Assembly: GCA_903933395.1 (NCBI GenBank)
Contig: CAIZKA010000002.1
Coordinates: 1-14,552, forward strand
Direction: 5' to 3'
DNA length: 14,552 nt
Source of the DNA: an uncultured beta proteobacterium
GTDB lineage: Bacteria; Pseudomonadota; Gammaproteobacteria; Burkholderiales; Rhodocyclaceae
The translations under genes and the position numbers were made by a program. A model generated the notes under the pieces. That model saw only the letters and a program-made list of their open reading frames with translations, was not told where the DNA came from and did not search any database. Of this stretch, positions 1-7,741 are shown piece by piece. Numbering within the stretch: position 1 is the first letter of the stretch; each line of letters opens with the position of its first letter.

Positions 1-533
1 TTGAAGGCGCCGGGCGGCACGATGAACAGCCGCTCCATGTGGTAGTGGTACTGCAGCATTACCGAGAGCCGGCCGAAATCTTTGCTGCCGGGGGCCGCCA
101 CCATGCGATCCACGACTTCCTTCTGCAGCATGAAGTGCATGTCATACACCAGCGGCGCGAACGGCACCATGTGGAACAGCAGCGGGCTGGAAATGTTGTA
201 GGGCAGGTTGCCGGCGATCTTGAGCCGCCCCGCGCCCTTCAAGGCGCCGAAGTCGAACTCCAGCGCGTCGCCCTCGTGGATGCTCAGCCGCTCGGGCGGA
301 AAGCGCTGTTGCAGGCGCGCGATCAGGTCGCGGTCGATCTCGACCACATGCAGATGGGCTATGCGTTCCAGCAGCGGTCCGGTCAGGGCGCCCAGGCCCG
401 GCCCGATCTCGACCACGGTGTCGCCGGCGCTCGGGGCAATGGCATCGACGATCTTGCGGATGACGCCGTCGGATACCAGGAAGTTCTGCCCAAAACGACG
501 GCGGGCGCTGTGCCCTTCGACTTGCCTGCTCAC
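1..533 (-). CDS. rsmA: 16S rRNA (adenine(1518)-N(6)/adenine(1519)-N(6))-dimethyltransferase RsmA (KsgA), 3' part missing
   Basis: RsmA uses S-adenosylmethionine to dimethylate two adjacent adenines in the 3' terminal hairpin of 16S rRNA, a late step of small-subunit maturation in the cytoplasm. About 177 codons are present; the C-terminal third lies beyond the window edge. The translation shows the family signatures in order: RRRFGQNFL near residue 12, the SAM-binding loop VEIGPGLGALT near residue 40, an acidic VEIDRD motif, the catalytic NLPYNISSPLL motif, and MLQKEVVDRM. The start is taken as GTG at 533-531, which gives a short N-terminus typical of the family. The frame is open only back to a TGA at 554-552, which is also the stop codon of the upstream amidotransferase gene, so only 18 bp separate the two genes. 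AAGG directly abuts the GTG, so initiation may depend on translational coupling. Identity is very secure; the start is moderately secure. Confidence 0.95.
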   Translation of the reverse strand, partial: MSRQVEGHSARRRFGQNFLVSDGVIRKIVDAIAPSAGDTVVEIGPGLGALTGPLLERIAHLHVVEIDRDLIARLQQRFPPERLSIHEGDALEFDFGALKGAGRLKIAGNLPYNISSPLLFHMVPFAPLVYDMHFMLQKEVVDRMVAAPGSKDFGRLSVMLQYHYHMERLFIVPPGAF

Positions 534-551
534 CTTAGGCGGCCGTCGTTT

Positions 552-1346
552 TCATGCGGTGCGTGCCTCGGCCGCCGGCATGCCCTCGTTGAATACCATC
601 AGGGTGCCGGGTTCCATCGTGGTCCAGGCTTCGTTGTCGGTCAGCGGCAGCGTGGCGATCACCGCGACGCGGTCGTCCGGATTCGTAACCGCGCTGAAGT
701 CGACGCTGACGTCCTGGTCCTTCAGATGGGCGACGGCGAAGGGCGCCTGGCGCACGATGTAGGCAAGCTTCGTGGCGCAGTGAGCGTAAAGGCAGTTGCC
801 GTTGCTGAGCAGGAAATTGAACTCGCCATGTGCAGCGATTTCACGCGTGATGCCGGCGAGGAATTCGAACATCGGGCGGCGCAAGGGCATGGCGTCGCCG
901 AATTCCTCGCGCAGGCGTTGCAGCAGAAAACAGAAGGCCAGTTCCGAATCGGTGTCGCCGACCGGGACGAAGCTGCCGTCGAGCGCCGGCGCGAATTCCT
1001 TGTGGTTGCCGCCGAGGTTTCCATTATGGGCGAAGAGCCAGTAGCGGCCCCACAGTTCGCGCTGGAAGGGATGGGTGTTCTCCAGCGCGATGCGGCCCTG
1101 CGTAGCCTTGCGGATGTGGGCGATGACGTTTTTCGAATGGATGGGATAGTGGCGCACCAGTTCGGCGACGGCCGAATGCGCCGATGGCTCGACGTCGAGG
1201 AAAACGCGGCAGCCTGGCCCTTCGAAAAAGGCGATGCCCCAGCCGTCCTTGTGCACGTCCGTGAGGCCGCCGCGGGTGCGGAAGCCCTCGAAGGAAAAAC
1301 AGATGTCGGTGGGCGTGTTGCCGTTCATGCCCAACAATTGACACAT
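552..1346 (-). CDS. class II glutamine amidotransferase, YafJ-like
   Basis: 264-residue member of the Ntn-type class II glutamine amidotransferases (GATase 2), which release ammonia from glutamine using an N-terminal cysteine. Visible marks are Cys2 directly after the initiator Met (MCQLLGMNGN), IAHIRKATQG near residues 75-84, the glutamine-binding FAHNGNL at 105-111 and GDTDSE at 130-135. The protein ends after one domain, so no fused synthetase or acceptor domain is present. It resembles the stand-alone YafJ-type proteins, whose acceptor substrate is not settled. The ATG lies directly after the pdxA stop with no gap, and a GGGGTGA-like ribosome site sits inside the last pdxA codons. Its stop is 18 bp before rsmA. 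It thus sits inside the lptD-surA-pdxA-rsmA operon, where E. coli has no such gene. The family is certain; the physiological substrate cannot be read from the sequence. Confidence 0.9.
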   Translation of the reverse strand: MCQLLGMNGNTPTDICFSFEGFRTRGGLTDVHKDGWGIAFFEGPGCRVFLDVEPSAHSAVAELVRHYPIHSKNVIAHIRKATQGRIALENTHPFQRELWGRYWLFAHNGNLGGNHKEFAPALDGSFVPVGDTDSELAFCFLLQRLREEFGDAMPLRRPMFEFLAGITREIAAHGEFNFLLSNGNCLYAHCATKLAYIVRQAPFAVAHLKDQDVSVDFSAVTNPDDRVAVIATLPLTDNEAWTTMEPGTLMVFNEGMPAAEARTA

Positions 1347-2327
1347 TTAGCTCACCCCGCGCTGGCGCGCTGCCATGTTGATCGCGGCGTCGACCGCAGC
1401 GAACAGACTGGTCGGCGAGGCCTTGCCGGTGCCGGCCAGGTCCAGTGCCGTGCCATGATCAACCGATGTACGGATGATCGGCAGACCCAGCGTGACATTG
1501 ATGCCCTCGTCGAAGGCCGAATACTTGAGTACGGCCAGACCCTGGTCGTGGTACATCGCCAGTTGCGCGTCGGAACCGGCGAGGACATTCCTGGTGAATA
1601 GCGTGTCTGCCGGCAGCGGACCAACAAGGTCCATGCCCTCGCCGCGCAGCTTTTCCACGACCGGGGTGATGACCTCGATTTCCTCGCGGCCCATGTGGCC
1701 GCTTTCGCCGGCATGGGGGTTGAGGCCGGCGACGAGGATGCGCGGCCGGGCGATGCCGAATTTGGATTGCAGGTCGGCATGGAGGATGCGGAGGGTGATT
1801 TCAAGATCGTCGCGCGTGATGGCGCGCGGCACGTCCTTCAGCGCCAGATGCGTGGTGGCCAGCGCGACGCGCAAACCCGCGCCGGCCAGCAGCATCACCA
1901 CGCGCGGCGTCGCCGTATGATCGGCGAGGTATTCGGTGTGGCCGCTGAAGGCGATGCCTGCATCATTGATGACGCCCTTGTGCACGGGGGCCGTCACCAT
2001 CGCCGCATACCCGCCGTCGACGCAGCCGGCCAGCGCGGCGTCGAGGATGTCGAGTACGTAACGGGCGTTGGCGGGATCGAGCCGTCCCGCCAGCGCCGAC
2101 TGTCGAAGGGGGATATGCCGGATCTCGATGCGGCCGGCATCGAGGCCGAGTTGCGTGGCACGCGCCGCCAGCAGGTCGCGGTCGCCCAGCACCACCAGCC
2201 GCGCCGGCCACTCATGCTCTGTCAGCCGCAGGCAGAGATCCGGCCCGATTCCCGCAGGTTCGCCGGAGGTGACCGCAATCACCGGCAGCGGAAGACGGCT
2301 AGCGTTCTTCGACGCGGAACTCGACAT
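1347..2327 (-). CDS. pdxA: 4-hydroxythreonine-4-phosphate dehydrogenase PdxA
   Basis: PdxA oxidises 4-phosphohydroxy-L-threonine with NAD to an unstable product that yields 3-amino-2-oxopropyl phosphate, one of the two substrates of PdxJ in pyridoxal 5'-phosphate synthesis. The 326-residue length fits the family. Motifs seen: SGEPAGIGPDL at 21-31, SGHTEYLADHT at 128-138, and three histidines in conserved settings, H160 (ATTH), H205 (NPHAGESGHMG) and H260 (MYHDQG), spaced like the metal ligands of the E. coli enzyme. The chosen ATG at 2327-2325 lies inside the end of surA and gives a 29-bp overlap. It makes an N-terminus about ten residues longer than in E. coli; a GTG at codon 16 is an alternative but would leave almost nothing ahead of the conserved strand. 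No Shine-Dalgarno is evident, consistent with coupling to surA. Confidence 0.96.
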   Translation of the reverse strand: MSSSASKNASRLPLPVIAVTSGEPAGIGPDLCLRLTEHEWPARLVVLGDRDLLAARATQLGLDAGRIEIRHIPLRQSALAGRLDPANARYVLDILDAALAGCVDGGYAAMVTAPVHKGVINDAGIAFSGHTEYLADHTATPRVVMLLAGAGLRVALATTHLALKDVPRAITRDDLEITLRILHADLQSKFGIARPRILVAGLNPHAGESGHMGREEIEVITPVVEKLRGEGMDLVGPLPADTLFTRNVLAGSDAQLAMYHDQGLAVLKYSAFDEGINVTLGLPIIRTSVDHGTALDLAGTGKASPTSLFAAVDAAINMAARQRGVS

Positions 2328-3615
2328 AGGCGCGATCGCGGATCTGCCGGACCCAGTCCTGATAGGCCTCGTCGGCCTTGCGTTCGCGCAGTACCTGCCT
2401 TGCGGCGAGCCGCTGGCGTTCGTCGTTGGCGTTCTCGGTGCGACGCTCCTGCACCTGGATCAGGTGGAAGCCGAAGGGCGACTGGACCGGGTCGCTGACC
2501 TGGTTGATCTTCAGGGCGTCCATCGCCGCCTCGAATTCGGGCACCGTGTCGCCCTGGTAAAGCCAGCCCAGCTCGCCACCTTTTGCGGCGGAAAGATCAT
2601 TGGAATGCAGCCGCGCCAGTTCGGCAAAATCGCCGCCGTTATCCAGGCGTTCCTTGAGGTTAACCAGCTTGCGCTTCGCCTCGGCTTCGGAAACGAGTTC
2701 GTTGACCTTGATCAGGATATGACGGGCGCGGGTCTGCTTCACCGTTGCCGCCGCCTGGACGCCGCCTTCGACTTTCTTGCTGATCAGCTTGACGATGTGA
2801 AAGCCGGCCGGGCTGCGCAGGATGTCGCTGACTTCGCCAGGCTTGAGCTTTTTGACGACATCGGCATAAAGTGCCGGCAGCCGGTCGAGCGGGCGCGGGG
2901 ACATGACGCCGCCGGAAAGTCCGTCGGGTGCATCGGAATAACTGGCGGCGACCTTGGCGAAGTTCTCGCCGCGGCGAACCTGGTCCAGCGCGGCTTGTGC
3001 CCGTGCGCCGATGCGCATCAGCTGGTCGGGGTTAGCCTGCTCGGGTACGCGCAGGATGATGTGGGCAACCTGCACTTCGGCGCTGCCGGTGCCGGCGCCC
3101 AGATCGGGGTTCGCCAGGTAGTTGTCGATCTCGCCATCGGAGACGACGATGCGGCTTTGCACCTCGCGCTCGCGCAGGCGCGAGAGGACGATCTCTTCGC
3201 GGATCTCCTCGCGGAACTTGGCCCAGGCGACACCGTCTTTCTCCAGCGCGACACGGAAATCCTGCAATGAGAGCTTGTTGCCTTCGGCGATGCGGCGCAT
3301 GGCGGCGTCAAGTTCGAGGTCGGAAACGCGCAAGCCGGTTTCCTTGGCGAGCTGCAGTTGCACGCGATCGGTAATCATGCGCTCGAGCAGCTGTTGCTCG
3401 AGCACCTTGGGCGGCGGCAGTTGCACGTTCTGAGCGCGCAGCTGGCGCTCCACCGTGACCAGGCGGGCGCGCAGTTCATTCGATGTAATCGCTTCGTCGT
3501 TGACCACGGCAATGATGTGGTCGACCTCCAGCGGCTGGGCGCGTTTTGTCTGGGCCTGGACCTGGGCAACGGCGAGGCAGGCGAGCAGGCAAAGCGGCAA
3601 AAAGCGAAATGTCAT
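2299..3615 (-). CDS. surA: periplasmic chaperone / peptidyl-prolyl isomerase SurA
   Basis: SurA escorts unfolded outer-membrane proteins, LptD among them, across the periplasm to the BAM complex. The 438-residue product begins with a signal peptide (hydrophobic residues 5-19; likely cleavage after the VQA at 19-21). The SurA N-terminal domain follows at about 30-165 (DHIIAVVNDEAITSNEL at its start), then two parvulin (PpiC) domains at about 180-281 (AHIILRVPEQ, then SGGVMSPRPLDRLP and GFHIVKL) and 294-393 (RARHILIKV, then KGGELGWLYQGDTVPEF and GFHLIQV), and a C-terminal helix that completes the chaperone module. This matches the E. coli architecture and length. Its ATG overlaps the lptD stop by 4 bp (ATGA), which suggests coupled translation. 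A chaperone directly behind its most demanding client is the usual arrangement in proteobacteria. Confidence 0.97.
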   Translation of the reverse strand: MTFRFLPLCLLACLAVAQVQAQTKRAQPLEVDHIIAVVNDEAITSNELRARLVTVERQLRAQNVQLPPPKVLEQQLLERMITDRVQLQLAKETGLRVSDLELDAAMRRIAEGNKLSLQDFRVALEKDGVAWAKFREEIREEIVLSRLREREVQSRIVVSDGEIDNYLANPDLGAGTGSAEVQVAHIILRVPEQANPDQLMRIGARAQAALDQVRRGENFAKVAASYSDAPDGLSGGVMSPRPLDRLPALYADVVKKLKPGEVSDILRSPAGFHIVKLISKKVEGGVQAAATVKQTRARHILIKVNELVSEAEAKRKLVNLKERLDNGGDFAELARLHSNDLSAAKGGELGWLYQGDTVPEFEAAMDALKINQVSDPVQSPFGFHLIQVQERRTENANDERQRLAARQVLRERKADEAYQDWVRQIRDRAYVEFRVEER

Positions 3616-6515
3616 GGCGTGATGAACGGACTCTCCGGATTTTGCTGGCCAATCACGCTATATCCGGACACATTACGTTTGAGCATGTCGAGCGGGTTGG
3701 TTCCGACCTGTGCAAAGCCGTTGAATTCGAGCTGGAGGAAGAACGAGGTGTTGGAGGTGTTCTGCTGGGTCGCGATGCGGTGGAAAACCACGCGGCCAAC
3801 CCAGCAGCCGCCGTCGTATTCAAGACCGGCGACGGTTTCTATCATCCGCTGGTCCTTGATCGAGTAGTTGACGCGCCCGACCCCGTGCCAGCCGCCGAAG
3901 ACCGGCCACTGGCCGGAAATGTCGAACTGGCTGACGCCGGGTGTCGAAAATTGGTCCCGGGTAAAGCGGTAGCCGGCATTCAGCACTTTGCCAGCCTCGG
4001 GCTGATAGCGGCCGCCGACGTTGAAGCGCTCAAACCAGCGCGACTGCGGGTTGTACTCCATGGCGACATCCAGCGACGCGTCCGGCAGGACGCGACCGGA
4101 GAAGAAGCCGAGCAGGTCGCTGGTGTGGTCGTTGCGCTTGGCTTCACCGGGCAGTGTTACCTTCTGCCCGGTGAAATAGAAGCGCTGACCGATGGCGGCG
4201 CGCACGGCTTCGGCGCCGGTTTGCGGATCCAGCAGCCGTGACGAGATCATGGTCGTGATCTGATTGGCATCGCCGATGCGGTCGGCGCCGCTGTAGCGGT
4301 TTTCGGCGAAGATCTGGGCGAAATTGAAATCGGTGGTACCCGTATCGAATACCGGAATCTTGTTCTGGCTGCGGTTCGGCACGTAGAGGTAGTAGAGGCG
4401 CGGCTCCAGCGTCTGGGTCAGCGCCTTGCCCTGCCAGTCGAAATCGCGCTCATAGGTCATGCCAGAATCCACGCTGAATATCGGCAGCGTGCGGGTCAGC
4501 TTGTCGGGTGTGCCGGCGGGCGGATTGGTGAAGTCGTAATGCGTGGTACTCAGTCCGATCTTGGGCGTGACGCTCAGGATGTCGGTCTGCATCGGCAGGG
4601 CCAACTGCGGATACATGGTGAAGCGCTTCGCCTCGGGCATCCCCTGCGTCGGGATGCGGAAGTCGACGTACTCGCCTGCGAATGCAAGCGCCATTCCCAG
4701 CGGAAGATCGCCGCGATAGGCATTGACCGTCAGTTGCGGCAGGCGCTGGTAAGGCTTGGTTACCGGCGGCTGGTCGGGGTCCTGCAGGGTCTGGAAGCTT
4801 TGGACCAGCAGGTTGGCCGACCACCATCCGCCGCCATAACTGAGAGTACCTTGGCGCACAAGGTTGGTCGTGGAAGTCACCGCCGGACCGTGCCCGAGGT
4901 CGCTGAAGAAGGTATTGTCGGAAACGCCGTTCAAATTCAGTGTTCCGGAAAAACCGTAACCCAGGTTTTGGGTATGCGCCAGCGAATAGGACGTCCGCTC
5001 CGTGCCGGTAAGCTTGTCGTGGCCCAGATACTGACCCTGGAGAGTGCCGCGGTAAGTGGGCTCCAGATAGCGGTACTCGGCGTTCCAGAGCGTGCCGCGC
5101 TTGGCCATGATGCGCGGCGCAAACGTCGCATCCATGTTGGGTGCGATGTTCCAGTAGAACGGCAGGGTGAATTCCGTGCCGCCGCGACTGGTGGTGCCGC
5201 CGGTCGGGGTCAGCAGGCCGCTCTTGCGTTCGTTGTTCAGCGAGAAATTCATCCAGGGCGAGTAGAGGATGGGTACGCCCTGGAAAACCAGCGTCGCGTT
5301 GCGCGCCGTGCCCTCTTCCGCATCGTAGTCGAGGCGCAGATCGGTGGTGCGCATGAACCAGTCCGGATCGCGCCCGGCAACGGGAGCGCAGGTGCTGTAG
5401 GTGGAGTTGGTGAGGTGGAACTGGCCCTCGCCCTCGAATGCCATGCGTTCGGCCTTGCCGTATCCGGTGGTGAGGTCCCGCGCCGGAGCTTCCTCGTCGC
5501 CGGTCCATAGCGAGCCTGACTTGACATGTCCGGGCGCGGGCTTCACCTGAGGAGGTGCCTCGTTGCCGGTGGAGAGCGTCGGGTCCGATCCGGTCTTGAC
5601 GCGTCGTATGCTGTATTCGGGCTGCTCGAAGAAGCCGGTATTTTCGTCCATCTTCATGCGCATCCGCGGGCCTTGAATGCGATCGCCGTCGGCAGCGAGG
5701 CGGACATTGCCCTCGGCTTCAATCTCGTCGGTGGCCGGCAGGTAAGTCAGCCGGTCACTTTGCAGGCTGGTATTGCGCATGCGCATTTCGACGTTGCCCT
5801 CGGCGACGAGTTCGACGTCGACCTTGCTCGTGACCTGGTCTGCAGCGATGAAGGTCGGCAGTTTTTCTCCCGGACGCTTGATCCAGGGCAGCACGGCTGC
5901 CGAAGGCTTCAAGCGGGGGTCGGGCAGTTCCCCGGCAGCGACATGCGCCGAGTAGAGCGGCGGGATGTTGCGCGGCTCGGCTACTTCCGGCGGCTCTTGC
6001 GGCTTCTGGATGGATTCCGCGGTCGCTGCCCGCGGCACAACCGGCGGCAACGGTTCCGGTTTCGGCTGCGGCTCGGGTGGGCGACGCGGCGCTTCGGCGA
6101 CTGCTGCCGGCGGCAGGGAAGCAGGTGCCGGGGCGGGCGCAGGGGCAGGCGGTTGAACGGGTAATGCCGGGCTTGCCTTGGTGCTTGCCGCAGGCGGAGT
6201 TGCGGGTTTCGCGGGGGGCGTGCTGCGCGCTTGCTGCGCAGGCACGGGTGCGGGCGCCGCCATGTTCCGCGGCTGATCGGTGCTCAGGTCGATGCGCGCT
6301 GTCGGCGGCGGCTCGACCACCTGCGGGGCGGGCGCAACCGGCTTGACCGCGGCAACGGGTTCGGCGATGGCCGGCGCCGGCGGCGTGCCGGCGCCCAGCA
6401 AGGCGGGATTGACGCGCAAAGGTGGCAGGGGATCTGCCACGGCCGAACCTGCGGCGAGCGCCAGCAGGGCAAGCAGTGAGCCGGGGCCGAATTGTCCGCG
6501 ATGCGATTGAGGCAT
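3612..6515 (-). CDS. lptD: LPS-assembly protein LptD (OstA/Imp) with long Pro/Ala-rich N-terminal extension
   Basis: LptD is the outer-membrane beta-barrel that, plugged by the lipoprotein LptE, inserts lipopolysaccharide into the outer leaflet. The 967-residue product has a signal peptide (hydrophobic 14-25, likely cut after SAVA at about 27). A Pro/Ala-rich stretch of roughly 145 residues follows (41-185, 44 prolines by my count), then the LptA-like jellyroll from about 218 (LPTFIAADQVTSK, AEGNVEMR, AEGNVRLAADGD). The barrel carries hallmark segments VPILYSPWMNFSL (414-426), KSGLLTP and FYWNIAPNMDAT. It is longer than the 784-residue E. coli protein, mainly through the linker plus an insert around 303-350. 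Only two cysteines occur, C376 and C904, whereas E. coli has four. The ATG at 6515-6513 is supported by the signal peptide that follows; no Shine-Dalgarno is obvious. First gene of the leftward operon. Confidence 0.97.
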   Translation of the reverse strand: MPQSHRGQFGPGSLLALLALAAGSAVADPLPPLRVNPALLGAGTPPAPAIAEPVAAVKPVAPAPQVVEPPPTARIDLSTDQPRNMAAPAPVPAQQARSTPPAKPATPPAASTKASPALPVQPPAPAPAPAPASLPPAAVAEAPRRPPEPQPKPEPLPPVVPRAATAESIQKPQEPPEVAEPRNIPPLYSAHVAAGELPDPRLKPSAAVLPWIKRPGEKLPTFIAADQVTSKVDVELVAEGNVEMRMRNTSLQSDRLTYLPATDEIEAEGNVRLAADGDRIQGPRMRMKMDENTGFFEQPEYSIRRVKTGSDPTLSTGNEAPPQVKPAPGHVKSGSLWTGDEEAPARDLTTGYGKAERMAFEGEGQFHLTNSTYSTCAPVAGRDPDWFMRTTDLRLDYDAEEGTARNATLVFQGVPILYSPWMNFSLNNERKSGLLTPTGGTTSRGGTEFTLPFYWNIAPNMDATFAPRIMAKRGTLWNAEYRYLEPTYRGTLQGQYLGHDKLTGTERTSYSLAHTQNLGYGFSGTLNLNGVSDNTFFSDLGHGPAVTSTTNLVRQGTLSYGGGWWSANLLVQSFQTLQDPDQPPVTKPYQRLPQLTVNAYRGDLPLGMALAFAGEYVDFRIPTQGMPEAKRFTMYPQLALPMQTDILSVTPKIGLSTTHYDFTNPPAGTPDKLTRTLPIFSVDSGMTYERDFDWQGKALTQTLEPRLYYLYVPNRSQNKIPVFDTGTTDFNFAQIFAENRYSGADRIGDANQITTMISSRLLDPQTGAEAVRAAIGQRFYFTGQKVTLPGEAKRNDHTSDLLGFFSGRVLPDASLDVAMEYNPQSRWFERFNVGGRYQPEAGKVLNAGYRFTRDQFSTPGVSQFDISGQWPVFGGWHGVGRVNYSIKDQRMIETVAGLEYDGGCWVGRVVFHRIATQQNTSNTSFFLQLEFNGFAQVGTNPLDMLKRNVSGYSVIGQQNPESPFITP

Positions 6516-6615
6516 GCTGTATCTGCGAGTAAGCGCAACGGTGACAAATCAAGGCAGCCGCGCGATGCAGCCGCGAAGGGGCGTGCGGCACGTCGGGGAA
6601 GCTCTTGTCGGCCGA

Positions 6616-6624
6616 TGCTAGAAT
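6616..6624 (+). promoter_or_regulatory. candidate extended -10 promoter for amgK-murU
   Basis: TGC followed by TAGAAT (6619-6624) fits an extended -10 element (TGnTATAAT-like), with five of six consensus bases in the hexamer. No convincing -35 hexamer lies 16-18 bp upstream, which is tolerable for an extended -10. Transcription would begin near 6631 and give amgK a leader of about 88 nt. It forms the left half of an inverted repeat whose right half is the candidate lptD promoter. Confidence 0.5.
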
Positions 6625-6629
6625 CGCGA

Positions 6630-6638
6630 ATTCTAACA
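6630..6638 (-). promoter_or_regulatory. candidate extended -10 promoter for the lptD operon
   Basis: On the minus strand this reads TGT followed by TAGAAT (hexamer 6635-6630), again an extended -10 form without a clear -35. Transcription would begin near 6623, leaving a leader of about 108 nt ahead of lptD. It mirrors the amgK element across a 5-bp spacer, so polymerase could probably not occupy both sites at once. Confidence 0.45.
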
Positions 6639-6718
6639 CTTCGTGCCCACGCAACGCGCTCTCCGGCAGAGCTATTGCGCTCATCCCGGCATCGCCCGCA
6701 CCTTCGCGCACCTTCGAT

Positions 6719-7741
6719 ATGGAACGCCAGCAGCAGATCGGAACATGGCTCGCCGGATTGTGGCCGGGCCGAGGCTTTTCCCTTGCGCCGGCGTCGGCCG
6801 ACGCCAGTTTTCGCCGCTATTTTCGCGCCACCCAGGATGACGGTACGACGCACATCATCATGGACGCTCCGCCGGCGAGCGAGGATTGCCGGCCCTGGCT
6901 GCACGTGCAGCAGCTTTTTCACGCGGCCGGAGTCCACGTTCCGGAAGTTCTGGCGCAAGATCTCGAGCGGGGCTTCCTGCTGCTCTCCGACCTGGGCGCC
7001 ACAACCTACCTGGAAGTGCTGAATGCCGGCAACGCCGTGCCGCTCTATGCCGATGCCATAGCGGCCCTGATCCGGATCCAGCAGGCCAGCCGACCCGGCG
7101 TGCTGCCGGAATATGATTCAACGCTGCTGCGCCGCGAACTTGATCTGTTTCCCGACTGGTTCCTTGCCCGGCACCATCAATTGACTCTCGGCGAAAACGA
7201 GCGGCTGGGTCTGGCGGCCGTGTTCGACCGTATCCTCGCCGTCAACCTGGCCGAACCGAAAGTCTTCGTCCATCGCGACTACCATTCGCGCAACCTGATG
7301 CGCACCGACGGCACCGGCGCCGGCAACCCAGGCATCATCGATTTTCAGGATGCCGTGTATGGCCCGATCACCTATGACATGGTGTCGCTGCTGAAGGATG
7401 CCTATATCGAGTGGGACGAAGACCTTGTGCTCGACTGGCTGGTGCGCTACTGGGACGCCGCGCGCAAGGCCGGACTGCCGGTCGCCGCGGATTTCGGCGA
7501 GTTTTTCCGCGACTATGAATGGATGGGCGTGCAGCGCCATGTCAAAGTGCTGGGCATTTTCGCCCGCCTTTACCACCGCGACGGCAAGGACGGCTACCTC
7601 AAGGACCTGCCGCTGGTGGCGCGCTACCTGCGCAAGGCCTGCGAACGCTACGCCGAACTCTCGCCGCTGAGGAAACTGCTGGATAAGGTCGAGGACAAGA
7701 TCACCGTGCTGGGTTACACCATGGACAAGCCAGCCGCATGA
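6719..7741 (+). CDS. amgK: N-acetylmuramate/N-acetylglucosamine anomeric kinase AmgK
   Basis: AmgK phosphorylates MurNAc (and GlcNAc) at the anomeric carbon with ATP in the cytoplasm, the step before MurU in the recycling route that returns MurNAc to UDP-MurNAc without de novo synthesis. The 340-residue product has the aminoglycoside-phosphotransferase fold: SADASFRRYFR near residues 26-36 (nucleotide loop), HRDYHSRNLM at 185-194 (catalytic D187, N192) and GIIDFQDAVYGP at 205-216 (metal-binding D208). I place the start at the ATG at 6719 because MERQQQIGTWLAGLW aligns with the usual start of the family. An in-frame ATG at 6605 would add 38 atypical residues and would begin upstream of the proposed promoter. 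No Shine-Dalgarno is visible. Its stop overlaps murU by 4 bp. Assignment as AmgK rather than a generic phosphotransferase rests on the murU neighbour and the divergent lptD, an arrangement known in Pseudomonas. Confidence 0.9.
   Translation: MERQQQIGTWLAGLWPGRGFSLAPASADASFRRYFRATQDDGTTHIIMDAPPASEDCRPWLHVQQLFHAAGVHVPEVLAQDLERGFLLLSDLGATTYLEVLNAGNAVPLYADAIAALIRIQQASRPGVLPEYDSTLLRRELDLFPDWFLARHHQLTLGENERLGLAAVFDRILAVNLAEPKVFVHRDYHSRNLMRTDGTGAGNPGIIDFQDAVYGPITYDMVSLLKDAYIEWDEDLVLDWLVRYWDAARKAGLPVAADFGEFFRDYEWMGVQRHVKVLGIFARLYHRDGKDGYLKDLPLVARYLRKACERYAELSPLRKLLDKVEDKITVLGYTMDKPAA

Larger units (their letters stand above)
6516..6718. promoter_or_regulatory. divergent intergenic control region between lptD and amgK
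   Basis: This 203-bp region separates two operons reading away from each other, so it must hold promoters for both. The only strong signal is the palindrome at 6616-6638. A frame open from 6605 would extend AmgK upstream, but its residues look unlike the AmgK N-terminus, so I treat this stretch as untranslated leader. I see no riboswitch, terminator or further gene. Confidence 0.7.

Noticed and set aside
39..1601. 520-codon plus-strand frame over rsmA, the amidotransferase and pdxA
   Set aside because: It crosses three clearly recognised minus-strand genes and its product has no family motif; it is an antisense shadow of GC-rich coding DNA.
2299..2327. 29-bp surA-pdxA overlap as evidence of a frameshift or misplaced start
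   Set aside because: Both protein ends look complete and such overlaps are common in tight operons; no other in-frame start for pdxA is better.
6605..6718. N-terminal extension of AmgK from an ATG at 6605
   Set aside because: It would add 38 residues unlike the AmgK N-terminus and would begin upstream of the best promoter candidate.
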